DNA from: Clostridiaceae bacterium
GTDB lineage: Bacteria > Bacillota > Clostridia > Saccharofermentanales > DTU023
Length of the DNA: 42,837 nucleotides
Direction: 5' to 3'
Assembly (NCBI GenBank): GCA_012518845.1
Contig: JAAYRJ010000229.1
Span: 1 to 42,837, forward strand
Shown here one piece after another: positions 20,604-30,343 of this stretch. Every line of letters starts with the position of its first letter. The stretch's first letter is position 1. Below the pieces are notes generated by a model. That model saw nothing but the letters and a program-made list of their open reading frames with translations, did not search any database and had not been told where the DNA came from. A program made the position numbers and the translations under genes.

Positions 20604-21806
20604 ATGGCAACTTTGAAACTAAAAAACATTAGAAAAGTTTATCCTTTAGAGAGGAAAAAGAAAAAAATTTTTGACAAAAAATCCGATCAGAAAGACATTC
20701 AAAAAACTGAAGATGGCTTTGTTGCAGTTCAAAATTTCAATATAGACATTGCTGACAATGAATTCATCGTCTTAGTGGGTCCGTCTGGCTGTGGTAAATC
20801 AACGACTTTAAGAATGATTGCTGGTCTAGAGGACATTACCGCAGGTGAGCTATACATTGATGATCAATTGGTTAATGATGTAGCACCAAAGGATAGAAAT
20901 ATAGCGATGGTTTTTCAAAATTATGCCCTTTATCCTCACATGACAGTGTTTGAAAACATGGCATTCTCTTTGACATTGCAAAAGGAAGACAAAGATGTCA
21001 TAAGAGAAAAGGTTCAAAACGCTGCTGAGATTTTGGGTGTAACCGAATATTTGGATAGGAAGCCCAAAGCTTTATCTGGTGGGCAAAGACAGAGGGTAGC
21101 AATAGGACGTGCAATTGTACGTAACCCGAAAGTTTTTTTAATGGATGAACCACTTTCTAACTTAGATGCTAAACTGAGAAACCAAATGCGAGCAGAAATC
21201 ATACAGTTACGCGAAAAAATTCAAACAACATTTATATATGTAACACATGATCAGACAGAAGCTATGACTTTAGGCGATAGAATTGTAGTCATGAAAGACG
21301 GATATATTCAACAAATCGGGACTCCGCAAGAAGTTTTTGAGGAACCGACGAATTTGTTTGTCGCAAGTTTTATAGGATCACCTCAGATGAATTTTTTTAA
21401 AGGCTATCTAAAAAAAGAAGGTGAAACATATTTTGTTTCTATCAATGATAAAGATTTTAAACTTGGTGATGAGTGGCAAAAGAATTTAAAAAATAAAAGT
21501 TTTCCGGACAATAAACCAGTTCATGTTGGGGTTAGACCAGAGCATATGTACCTCGTGGACTTAGACGATGATGAACCTTCTTTAAAACTGAGGCTTAAAG
21601 TAAAAGAAATGATGGGGTCATCTTATCATTTGCATTTTTCAGCTCATGACCAAGAAGAGGTAGTGGTAGTAACATCAACCTTTGCTGTCCCTAAAAAAAT
21701 AAGACAAAAGGGTTTATCTATTGGTTCAGAGATGGATGTTATTTTTGACAATCGAATGGTCTATTTATTTGATCCAGAAACAGAATTAAATTTACTTCAT
21801 GTATAA
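20604..21806 (+). CDS. CUT1 sugar ABC transporter ATP-binding protein (MsmK/UgpC type)
   Basis: [57 protein letters not shown]-terminal TOBE-like domain. Confidence 0.95.
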   Translation: MATLKLKNIRKVYPLERKKKKIFDKKSDQKDIQKTEDGFVAVQNFNIDIADNEFIVLVGPSGCGKSTTLRMIAGLEDITAGELYIDDQLVNDVAPKDRNIAMVFQNYALYPHMTVFENMAFSLTLQKEDKDVIREKVQNAAEILGVTEYLDRKPKALSGGQRQRVAIGRAIVRNPKVFLMDEPLSNLDAKLRNQMRAEIIQLREKIQTTFIYVTHDQTEAMTLGDRIVVMKDGYIQQIGTPQEVFEEPTNLFVASFIGSPQMNFFKGYLKKEGETYFVSINDKDFKLGDEWQKNLKNKSFPDNKPVHVGVRPEHMYLVDLDDDEPSLKLRLKVKEMMGSSYHLHFSAHDQEEVVVVTSTFAVPKKIRQKGLSIGSEMDVIFDNRMVYLFDPETELNLLHV

Positions 21807-21833
21807 GCTTAAGATATAAATTTACTGTAAAAT

Positions 21834-21881
21834 ATTTTCTAGCTCAAATAGTATTTTGTTTTACTATCTGAGCTAGAAAAT
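21834..21881. terminator. Bidirectional terminator between convergent ATPase and Gfo/Idh genes
   Basis: attttctagctcaaatagta...tactatctgagctagaaaat inverted repeat. Confidence 0.85.
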
Positions 21882-21925
21882 GAAAATTAATTATGTTATA
21901 TAAGGATCAGACCAAAGAACCAATA

Positions 21926-22945
21926 TTAATCCATGCTTAGCAGTTTACTACCACTCTCAAAGGATTCTTTGCAACGATAAGCAATTCTTGTTGTTGCTGT
22001 TCCATCATATACACTGACTGGTGGAGTACGATCTTCAATAATGCAATCACAAAATTCTGTAATTTCATTAATATAAGCCTGTTGCCAGCGCATCATGAAA
22101 TCTTGATATGCTTCTTGACGAACGCCATGCTCATCATAATAAACATTTAAATCAGGAGTAGGTACGGGTGAAATACGGATAGCACCTTTTGTTCCAATAA
22201 TTTCAGTTTCAACATGTGAACCATGTGGAGCTGCACGTCCTGCAAAAATAAATGCCATGGTATCATCCTTTAGTTGCATGGTACAACTTACATTATCGCC
22301 ATCATTCCAAGAAGCAAATTCCTCAAATTCATAACAACCACCCAATGCCCAGATACGATCAGGTTCGCTTCCGGTTAACCAACGGATCAAATCAATATCG
22401 TGGACTGCCATATCTAAGAATTGTCCACCACTGTGTGGTCCATAGGCGATTGTATTTTCGATGCTTGAAATTGGATCAACTGAATATCCACGAATCAAAA
22501 TAATTCTACCAAGGTCACCATTTTCAATACGTTTTTTTGCATTCATATAGGATGGATCAAAGCGTCTCATAAAACCAAGCATAAACTTTAGATCAGGGTG
22601 TGCTTCTACTGTAGCTTCAGCATCTTTACATGCTTCTACAGTGACTCCAAGAGGTTTTTCACAAAACACGTGCTTACCATTTTCCATAGCAATTTTAATC
22701 TGCTCCGGATGCAAAGAAGAAGGGGAGACGATTACAATAGCATCTAAATCTGGTCTTCTGCACATCTTTTCAAAGTCGATATAAATATTACTTACACCCA
22801 GCTCGTTAGCTACCTTCTTTAGGTTTGCCTCGTCAACATCGCATAGAGCTCCTAATTCTGCATTAGGAATCATAGATGCAATATTTTTTGCATGTTCATA
22901 ACCTAACCGTCCAAGTCCTACTGAACCAATTCTTACTTTTTTCAT
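21926..22945 (-). CDS. Gfo/Idh/MocA oxidoreductase, inositol 2-dehydrogenase-like
   Basis: MKKVRIGSVGLGRLGYEHAKNI; CEKPLGVTVE; GFMRRFDPSY; SGGQFLDMAVHDIDLIRWL; start reset to ATG at 22945. Confidence 0.9.
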   Translation of the reverse strand: MKKVRIGSVGLGRLGYEHAKNIASMIPNAELGALCDVDEANLKKVANELGVSNIYIDFEKMCRRPDLDAIVIVSPSSLHPEQIKIAMENGKHVFCEKPLGVTVEACKDAEATVEAHPDLKFMLGFMRRFDPSYMNAKKRIENGDLGRIILIRGYSVDPISSIENTIAYGPHSGGQFLDMAVHDIDLIRWLTGSEPDRIWALGGCYEFEEFASWNDGDNVSCTMQLKDDTMAFIFAGRAAPHGSHVETEIIGTKGAIRISPVPTPDLNVYYDEHGVRQEAYQDFMMRWQQAYINEITEFCDCIIEDRTPPVSVYDGTATTRIAYRCKESFESGSKLLSMD

Positions 22946-23039
22946 TTCATTTGTAGCCTTTCTAAAAATCACATTAGACTATGATTTTATTAATACCAAG
23001 ATTGCAGGATTAATAAGTATATTTAGAGATAAAAATATT

Positions 23040-23211
23040 TTCTGCAAACGATCTCTTAAATTATAGCATAAGTAGAAAAAGTGTTACAATAGTTTGTGGT
23101 ATTTACATAAATTAGAGCGAAAAAGATAGTGCTAAATGTATGTAATTAATTAAATTATTGCAAAAAGAATAAAAAAGATGCACCATTTAATTATTTGAAC
23201 GTTTGCAAAAT
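23040..23211 (+). promoter_or_regulatory. Paired LacI-type operator-like sites (A: tgcaaacgat; B: gaacgtttgcaaaa), centres 151 bp apart
   Basis: Inverted-orientation copies of TTGCAAACG with CG centres at 23049 and 23200; site B is ~20 bp upstream of ttgaca (23221). Confidence 0.6.
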
Positions 23212-23246
23212 TGAAAAATATTGACAATTATATACTTAAGTTAATA

Positions 23247-23288
23247 ACGAATCATTGATGCAGGCAACTATACTTGTGAATGATTCGT
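23247..23288 (+). promoter_or_regulatory. 5' UTR hairpin upstream of SBP gene
   Basis: Perfect 10-bp inverted repeat acgaatcatt / aatgattcgt with 22-nt loop, just before the SD (tggagg). Confidence 0.5.
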
Positions 23289-23308
23289 AGGAAATATGGA
23301 GGAAAATT

Positions 23309-24364
23309 ATGAAAAAAAGAAAAATTTTTGCGATTTTATTGTCACTACTGATGGTAGTAAGTTTAGTTGCTGCTTGTGGTGGCGATGATTCAGCAGATGA
23401 TGCTGCTTCAGATTCAGATGATACTGTTGCGGTAGAAGATGCAGATAGTGGTAGCGAAGATGCTGCAGCGGAAGGTGACATTAGTATCAGTGTTATCTTA
23501 AAGACAACAGCTTCAGAATATTGGGGTTATGTTATGGCTGGTGCTTTATCATACATGGATGATAACCCAGATGTATTTGTCGAAGTGGTTGGTGCTGCTA
23601 ATGAAACAGCTTTTGACGAGCAATTAAGTATGATTGAAACTGCTCTTGGCTCCGATGCATATGACGGATTTGTTATTTCTCCACTTCAAGGCGACATGGT
23701 TGCTACAACTATTGAAGGGTCGGATAAGCCAATTATCGCAATTGACACAGATATTCCATCTGACAAAGTGTTGTCATTTGTTGGAACTGGTAATGAAGAA
23801 GCAGCCAAACTTGGAGGTGAGACAGCAGTTGAAGTTGCTGAAGAGCGTGGCTGGGAAGAACTCAAAGCCATTTGTATTACAGGTGTGCAAGGGGATACAA
23901 CTGCTCAAGCTAGAATTGATGGTTACAAGCAAGGGGTAGAGGCAGCAGGTGGAATTTTCTTAGATGAAGAAATTCAATACGCTGATGCTACAACTGATAA
24001 AGCTGTAAACTCTATGGAAGCAATCATGCAAAAGTATCCAGAAGGTATTGCTATGATTTTGTGTAATAATGATGACATGGCTTTAGGTGCTTCACGTGCA
24101 GCTGCAGGTAACGAGGCTTATAAAGATACTGTGTTTGTTGGGTTTGATGGTGTTCAATCAGCTTGTAATGCTATTTTAGCAGGTGAGCAAACATTGTCAG
24201 TTGCTCAAGATGCTTATGGCATGGGATATTTAGCAGTAGAAGCAGCTCATAAAGCTATCATGGGCGAAGAGCTTGATGATTTCATTGACTCTGGTGCTAG
24301 TATGATCACACCTGAGAATGCTCAAGAACAGCTAGATAAATTAAAAGGTTATTTAGGTGAATAA
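23309..24364 (+). CDS. Sugar ABC transporter substrate-binding lipoprotein (CUT2)
   Basis: Lipobox LVAACGGD; acidic linker; periplasmic binding fold. Confidence 0.93.
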   Translation: MKKRKIFAILLSLLMVVSLVAACGGDDSADDAASDSDDTVAVEDADSGSEDAAAEGDISISVILKTTASEYWGYVMAGALSYMDDNPDVFVEVVGAANETAFDEQLSMIETALGSDAYDGFVISPLQGDMVATTIEGSDKPIIAIDTDIPSDKVLSFVGTGNEEAAKLGGETAVEVAEERGWEELKAICITGVQGDTTAQARIDGYKQGVEAAGGIFLDEEIQYADATTDKAVNSMEAIMQKYPEGIAMILCNNDDMALGASRAAAGNEAYKDTVFVGFDGVQSACNAILAGEQTLSVAQDAYGMGYLAVEAAHKAIMGEELDDFIDSGASMITPENAQEQLDKLKGYLGE

Positions 24365-24423
24365 TTAATCGTTTAAAAAGTGACAAATTCAAGATTTACT
24401 AAATTGTGAACTAAGTCACGATC

Positions 24424-24456
24424 AAAAGTCGAAAGGAATTCCTTTCGACTTTTACC
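24424..24456 (+). terminator. Intercistronic terminator/attenuator between SBP and ATPase genes
   Basis: Perfect 30-bp palindrome aaaagtcgaaaggaattcctttcgactttt. Confidence 0.8.
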
Positions 24457-24481
24457 TAATGGCGGTTGTTAAGGAGAATAT

Positions 24482-25990
24482 ATGAGCGAATACGTAATCG
24501 AACTAAAAAATGTCACCAAGCGTTTTCCAGGGGTTGTTGCTCTAAGAGATATGAAAATACAAGTAAAACCCGGTGAAATTCATGGTTTAATTGGTGAAAA
24601 TGGAGCAGGCAAATCAACTTTAATTAAGGTAATGACAGGTGTTCATCAGGCTGATGAAGGTGAGATCTATATTGATGGTCAAAAAGTGTCTTTTGCAAAT
24701 CCTAAAGAGTCCTCAGAAGCGGGGGTGGCTTGTGTTTATCAAGAGCTTAACATCGATCGATTGATGAATGTTACTGACAATGTCTTTATGAACAAGTGGA
24801 TTAAGGGGAGTTCCGGTTTACTAGATTATGCTGAGATGGACCGAAGGACTAAAGAAGTTTTGACTGAAATTGGTCAAGATCTCGATCCAAATGAAATAAC
24901 TGGAAAACTCGGAATGGGCCAACAGCAAATGATAGAAATTGCGAAGGCTATTTTAATTGATTCAAAAGTAATCATTATGGATGAACCATCCTCATCCTTA
25001 GGTGAAAAAGAAGTTGAACAACTTTTTAAAGTATGTAGACGGTTGAAGGAGCAAGGCATTGCTATAATCTATGTGTCACATAAATTGGAAGAATTATTTG
25101 AATTATGTGACTGCGTGACCGTTATGCGTGATGGTGAGTATATTTGGACTAAGCCTATTGAAGAAGTAACAAATGATAGTCTGGTGTCTGCAATGGTTGG
25201 TCGTAGCTTAGACAATCAATTTCCAAAAGAATTTGGAGAACGTGGACGTTGTGCTCTGAAGATAGAAAATTTGAGTCAAGTTGGCAGGGTAGATGATGTT
25301 AGCTTTGAAGCTTACGAAGGAGAAATCCTTGGTTTTTCCGGACTAGTTGGCGCAGGTCGAACAGAAACTATGCTTGCTCTCTTTGGATCGGATCCAATTG
25401 ATGGCGGAAAAGTTTATGTCTATGACGAAGAAGTCAATTTTAAAAGTCCACGTGAAGCTATAGAAAAAGGATTGGCACTATTAACAGAAGATCGTAAAGG
25501 GCAAGGATTAGTTTTGGGTCAATCTGTAAAGAGTAATTTAATTTTATCCAGTCTAAGAGAATTTACAGAGGGTGGTCTCTTTCTTCAAGAAGACAAGATT
25601 GAGAAAACGTGTCACGAAAATGTAGACGCTCTTAAAATTAAAACACCAACAATCGAAGAAACAACTGCGAAATTATCTGGTGGTAATCAGCAAAAAGTTG
25701 TTATTGGTAAATGGCTTAATACAGATGCGGATATTTATATTTTTGATGAACCAACAAGAGGAATTGACGTTGGTGCAAAAGTTGAAGTCTATAATATAAT
25801 GAATAATCTAGTGAAACAAGGTAAATGTGTAATTATGGTCTCTTCTGAAATGCCTGAGATTTTAGGTATGAGTGATCGTGTAGTTGTTATGAGAGAAGGA
25901 AGAATTACAGCAACTATCGAAAGAGACAGTAAACATTTTAATCAAGAAAGCATTATGCAAGCGGCATGGGGAGGCTCGTTAGATGACTAA
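24482..25990 (+). CDS. Sugar ABC transporter ATP-binding protein (CUT2)
   Basis: GENGAGKST, LTEDRKGQGL, LSGGNQQKVVIGKWL, DEPTRGIDVGAKVEVY. Confidence 0.95.
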   Translation: MSEYVIELKNVTKRFPGVVALRDMKIQVKPGEIHGLIGENGAGKSTLIKVMTGVHQADEGEIYIDGQKVSFANPKESSEAGVACVYQELNIDRLMNVTDNVFMNKWIKGSSGLLDYAEMDRRTKEVLTEIGQDLDPNEITGKLGMGQQQMIEIAKAILIDSKVIIMDEPSSSLGEKEVEQLFKVCRRLKEQGIAIIYVSHKLEELFELCDCVTVMRDGEYIWTKPIEEVTNDSLVSAMVGRSLDNQFPKEFGERGRCALKIENLSQVGRVDDVSFEAYEGEILGFSGLVGAGRTETMLALFGSDPIDGGKVYVYDEEVNFKSPREAIEKGLALLTEDRKGQGLVLGQSVKSNLILSSLREFTEGGLFLQEDKIEKTCHENVDALKIKTPTIEETTAKLSGGNQQKVVIGKWLNTDADIYIFDEPTRGIDVGAKVEVYNIMNNLVKQGKCVIMVSSEMPEILGMSDRVVVMREGRITATIERDSKHFNQESIMQAAWGGSLDD

Positions 25991-26981
25991 GGAAAAATCA
26001 AGAGGAAATATTTTATCGAAATTTGGTACAGTTATAGCTTTGATACTATTGTGTGTTATTCTCGCTATTTTGACACCTAATTTCTTGAAAGTATCAAACT
26101 TAATGAATGTTTTGAAGCAAACAGCAGTAAATGCGATTATAGCAACAGGGATGTTAGTTTGCTTAATTACTGGTGGTATCGATCTTTCGGTTGGTGCAAA
26201 TGCGGTCACTGTCACATGTCTTATTGGCTTACTACATACAAGAGGTGTTAGCAATGTTTTTGTATTAGTAGCTGCAGCCTTAGCCTGTGGAACTTTTATT
26301 GGATACATAAATGGTTCATTGTTAACTAAATTACGCTTACCACATCCGTTTGTTTCTACTCTTGGTATGAAAAACATATTAGCCGGTGTAGCCTTGCTAT
26401 TAGTTAATTCCAAGATGGTTTCTGGTTTTGGTCCTGGAATAAGCTGGTTAGGATCTGCATCATTGTTTACAAGTGGAAGCTTTCCAGGTGTTCCTGCAAG
26501 TTTTTTGCTAGTTATAATCGTTTTTGTTTTAATGCAAATTTTCTTAACCAAAACTCCTTTAGGCCGTTCTATTTATAGTGTTGGTGGTAATAGAGAAGCT
26601 GCTCGTCTTTCAGGAATTAACTCTGATAATGTTTTAACTTTTGCTTATACTTTGTCAGGGTTCATGTGTGCAATTGCTGGTATTATTTTGATTGGTCGTG
26701 GTGGTATTGCAAATGGTGCTAATGCTATTCAACCTTATGACACAGACGCAATTGCTGCTTGTATCATTGGTGGTGCTTCATTTGCAGGTGGTAAAGGTGA
26801 TATGAAGGGTACTATGATTGGTTCTTTGATTATTGCTGTTTTAAGAAATGGATTGACACTCCTTGCTGCATCTGGTGCGATCCAAAACGTTGTAATTGGT
26901 TCTGTAATTATTCTTGCAGTATATATTGATGTTGTTAGAGAAAGACTTGAAGCGGAACGTTTACGCCTAGCTTCGAAATAA
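25983..26981 (+). CDS. Sugar ABC transporter permease (CUT2)
   Basis: LITGGIDLSVGANAVT, SVGGNREAARLSGIN motifs; overlaps the ATPase gene by 8 nt. Confidence 0.94.
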   Translation: MTKEKSRGNILSKFGTVIALILLCVILAILTPNFLKVSNLMNVLKQTAVNAIIATGMLVCLITGGIDLSVGANAVTVTCLIGLLHTRGVSNVFVLVAAALACGTFIGYINGSLLTKLRLPHPFVSTLGMKNILAGVALLLVNSKMVSGFGPGISWLGSASLFTSGSFPGVPASFLLVIIVFVLMQIFLTKTPLGRSIYSVGGNREAARLSGINSDNVLTFAYTLSGFMCAIAGIILIGRGGIANGANAIQPYDTDAIAACIIGGASFAGGKGDMKGTMIGSLIIAVLRNGLTLLAASGAIQNVVIGSVIILAVYIDVVRERLEAERLRLASK

Positions 26982-27024
26982 TAAGTAATAATTAGCAATT
27001 TAGTAATTGTAAGAAGAAAATAAC

Positions 27025-27096
27025 AAAAGTATAAATTACGGTACCATTGGTACAGAAAGAACTGGACGTCTCCATATAGAAGTTATGGAGGTGTCC
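27025..27096 (+). pseudogene. Decayed fragment of an iolG N-terminus
   Basis: One frame reads KSINYGTIGTERTGRLHIEVME, aligning without gaps to KKYKIGVIGTGRIGKLHIENLM of the intact IolG at 29307. Confidence 0.7.
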
Positions 27097-27194
27097 ATAT
27101 TCTTCTAAAAAATCTATGTATTACCATTTTCAGACAATTTAGAAGCTATGTTCTGCCAAAGTTAATTTCAATAATAAATAATGGAAGCGGGTGT

Positions 27195-28259
27195 ATGTTC
27201 TTGCGAGAAAAGGAAAACAAAAAACGTCGTCAGATTACGATCAAAGATGTAGCCGAGAAGGCAGGAGTTTCATACTCTACGGTTTCAAGAGCTCTGAACG
27301 ACTATCCTGGTACAAATGAACAAACCAAAGCGATGGTGAAAAAAATTGCACAAGAGATGGGCTATACAGCAAATGAACTTGCTCGTAGTCTTGTGACCAA
27401 AAGATCCCAAACTGTTGGTTTTATTTTGCCAGATTTATCAAATCCTTTCTTTACAGATATTTTATCCGCAATCAACAAAGAAGTAGAAAATAATGGTTAT
27501 GACCTTTTAATTTGTGAAACACATTGGCAGGCAGAGAAAGAAAAATCAGAATTAGAAATGCTGATGAAAAAACAAGTGGATGGTGTTCTCTTGTATCCAG
27601 CTGAGGTTATAGGAGAAGATAGATTGTTAAAAAATAACAAGCCTACGGTCATTTTTGATGAATCACCTAATGCAATAGATGAAGTTACAGACTACAGTTT
27701 TATAGCAGTTAATAATATTGAGTCAGGATATCTTGCGGTAAGTCATGCACTGGAATATGGTTATCGCAAGATTGTGTATCTAGGTGGTCCAAGTATTTCT
27801 AATTCAAACAATAAGAGATTAGCAGGTATAGGAATTCGCTTAGCAGAAGAGAAGCTTAGTTTAGATCCGTGCGATCATCCCTATCTTGAGGGTGATTATA
27901 CTTTAGAGAGTGGTTATGATCGGACTAGATCATTGTTGTCTAGTTTTAGGGAAGACATTGACTGCTTTATCTGTGCCAATGATCTCATTGCTCTAGGCTG
28001 TATGAGCGCAGTTGAAGATTCTGGTTTTAAAATAGGAGGTGAAATTGGCGTAATAGGATTTGATGATATCGATTATGCAGGCTTGCCACAGATTCAGTTA
28101 ACTACAGTAAGAATCCCTAGGTATGAAATGGGACAACTAGGTGTTATAAATCTAATGAAGATGTTAGATGTTAATAGTTCTGAGTCTGAGATTAACCTTG
28201 TCAAAACAACAATGCTTTATCCAAATATTATTATTAGAAATACTACGAAAAGAAGATAG
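27195..28259 (+). CDS. LacI-family transcriptional regulator
   Basis: ITIKDVAEKAGVSYSTVSRALNDYPGTNEQTKAMVKKIA HTH; sugar-binding domain. Confidence 0.94.
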   Translation: MFLREKENKKRRQITIKDVAEKAGVSYSTVSRALNDYPGTNEQTKAMVKKIAQEMGYTANELARSLVTKRSQTVGFILPDLSNPFFTDILSAINKEVENNGYDLLICETHWQAEKEKSELEMLMKKQVDGVLLYPAEVIGEDRLLKNNKPTVIFDESPNAIDEVTDYSFIAVNNIESGYLAVSHALEYGYRKIVYLGGPSISNSNNKRLAGIGIRLAEEKLSLDPCDHPYLEGDYTLESGYDRTRSLLSSFREDIDCFICANDLIALGCMSAVEDSGFKIGGEIGVIGFDDIDYAGLPQIQLTTVRIPRYEMGQLGVINLMKMLDVNSSESEINLVKTTMLYPNIIIRNTTKRR

Positions 28260-28601
28260 ATTTTTCAAACATAAAAATCATATTCTAATAATTTCTATTT
28301 GAAATATAATAATATTACTATTTAAAATTGGGTCGACTAATTTATTTAATTAGGTGGATGTCCAATTTCATCTCGAAAGCTCTTTAGAGGTTATTATGTT
28401 CGAGACAGATAAAGACCTAAATTTGTTAGTTAAAGTGATTAACCGTGAATATTACATGTCAGTTCATGTGCAAAATCCTAGCCATTTTCTTTCAGAAAAG
28501 GAATATACCAAAAAACACCAACATGATTGGTCTTTTCCTTAATCAGCATAGAGTAAATATCCATTTGTTGCATTGCTTGCTATCTGGAAGGTTAAATCAT
28601 T

Positions 28602-28771
28602 CTTGCAAACGATTTCGAGGCGAGGAATTACTTGATCAATAAACTGAACAATGATTATGCTTATCGCACAATAAAAAATGCTTGTTTAGTGCAATAAGTA
28701 ATAATTTATCATATTAATTGAAAAAACATCACGAAATACATAATGTTATGGTATTCAATCGTTTGCAAAAA
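28602..28771 (+). promoter_or_regulatory. Second pair of operator-like sites (C: cttgcaaacgattt; D: aatcgtttgcaaaa), centres 150 bp apart
   Basis: Same motif, orientation and spacing as the pair at 23040-23211; CG centres at 28610 and 28760. Confidence 0.6.
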
Positions 28772-29306
28772 GCAAGTCCTTTGATTAGTATTTGTTAGAC
28801 TTTAGTTAAATCATAATGAGTTTCGTTGCTTTTTGATATTGTAAGAATGGTGAAGAATTGGATAAGGAAATCGAGTCATTGTTGTATATAAAGACTGTGT
28901 TTCGCACTTTTGGCAAATGCTGGAAAAATGGAAATTGTAGCATAATTCAGGTATTATTTATTTAAGTATCAAGTGTATTAATTACATTTGTGATGGAAGG
29001 CTGCATCAAATATTTTATAATAAGTTATTTAATAGTTATGAAGTATGACAAATTGAAGGACAGTATGGGACTTGTCCAAAAAAATGTCATGTGAAGGTAT
29101 TGGAGCATTAGTTATTTTTTAAAAGAATTACCTGTTTACTGTATTCTTTTAAATTATACGTAGATTCGACAATAATACGTATGTAATTGACGAAAATCAC
29201 ACTGGTGTGAAATTGCTGGTGCTAACATTAGAAGAAAATTTATTAATGAGCTTATAGCTTATTTATAAAAAAATTAATTGTATCGTTGGTACAAGGAGGG
29301 TAGAGA

Positions 29307-30323
29307 ATGAAAAAATACAAAATAGGGGTCATTGGCACAGGCAGGATAGGAAAACTCCACATAGAAAATTTAATGCGGTATATTCCTGAAGCAGAAGTTT
29401 ATGCGGCTGCTGATGTTATGATTGAGCATAGTAAAGAGTGGTTAGAAGAGAATAATATAGAACATGTTTTTTCTGACTACAAAGATCTGTTAGCCTTAGA
29501 AGAAATTGATGCAGTTGTCATTTCAACTCCAACAGATACTCATGCAGAAATTAGTATTGCTGCGGCTGAAGCTGGCAAACATGTATTTTGTGAAAAACCA
29601 GTTGATTTGACTGTTGAAAGAGTAAAAGATGTTATTGCAGCGGTAAAAAAAGCAGATGTTGTTTTTCAAGTTGGCTTTAACAGAAGGTTTGATCATAATT
29701 TCAGGAGAGTTAGAGAACATGTTGTTGATGGCAACATAGGGGATGTCCACATGGTGCTTGTCACCTCACGTGATCCTGCACCTCCACCAGTTTCATATAT
29801 TGAGAGTTCTGGTGGTTTATTTCTTGATATGATGATTCACGACTTTGATATGGTTCGCTATCAAAGCGGTGCAGAAGTAGTAGCAGTCACAGCTCATGGT
29901 GCTAATTTGGTTGATCCAGAAATTGGCGAAGCAGGTGATATTGACACTGCAATTGTTACATTGGAATTATCAAATGGCGCTTTAGCTATGATAAATAATA
30001 GTAGACAAGCTGTTTATGGCTATGATCAAAGGGTTGAGGTTTTTGGTTCTAAGGGTCAAGCAACTGCCTATAATGATCAACCAAATAATGTGGAACTCTA
30101 TACCGAAGAAGATATTAGCACGGACAAAATTCCTTATTTCTTCTTGGATCGTTATACTAACGCATTTATTAACCAGTTTGAAGATTTTATCAAGGCGCTA
30201 AAAGGGGAAATTGAAGTGCCAGTTAACGATGTAGACGGACTTCGAGCTATTGAAATAGCACTTGCTTGTAATGAATCTCTTAAAACAGGGGAGCGTGTTG
30301 AACTTGTCTATGATGAGTTATGA
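29307..30323 (+). CDS. iolG: Inositol 2-dehydrogenase family protein (IolG copy 2)
   Basis: GTGRIGKLHIENLMRYIPEAEVYAAADVMIEHS; near-identical over long stretches to 9699-10709. Confidence 0.88.
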   Translation: MKKYKIGVIGTGRIGKLHIENLMRYIPEAEVYAAADVMIEHSKEWLEENNIEHVFSDYKDLLALEEIDAVVISTPTDTHAEISIAAAEAGKHVFCEKPVDLTVERVKDVIAAVKKADVVFQVGFNRRFDHNFRRVREHVVDGNIGDVHMVLVTSRDPAPPPVSYIESSGGLFLDMMIHDFDMVRYQSGAEVVAVTAHGANLVDPEIGEAGDIDTAIVTLELSNGALAMINNSRQAVYGYDQRVEVFGSKGQATAYNDQPNNVELYTEEDISTDKIPYFFLDRYTNAFINQFEDFIKALKGEIEVPVNDVDGLRAIEIALACNESLKTGERVELVYDEL

Positions 30324-30343
30324 TGCCTAAAAGGAGGTAGTAT

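Noticed and set aside
25979-26551. 190-aa minus-strand ORF
   Set aside because: Antisense to the permease gene; composition explained by the opposite-strand codon pattern.
28354-28642. Small ORFs 28354-28542 and 28445-28642
   Set aside because: No recognisable domain and no convincing SD; they sit in a region that appears decayed/regulatory.
27041-29293. Shared GTAYCRTTGGTACA near-palindrome (27041-27054 and 29280-29293) as a second operator
   Set aside because: The 27041 copy is better explained as part of the iolG coding relic (IGTER... frame); the 29280 match is then probably chance.
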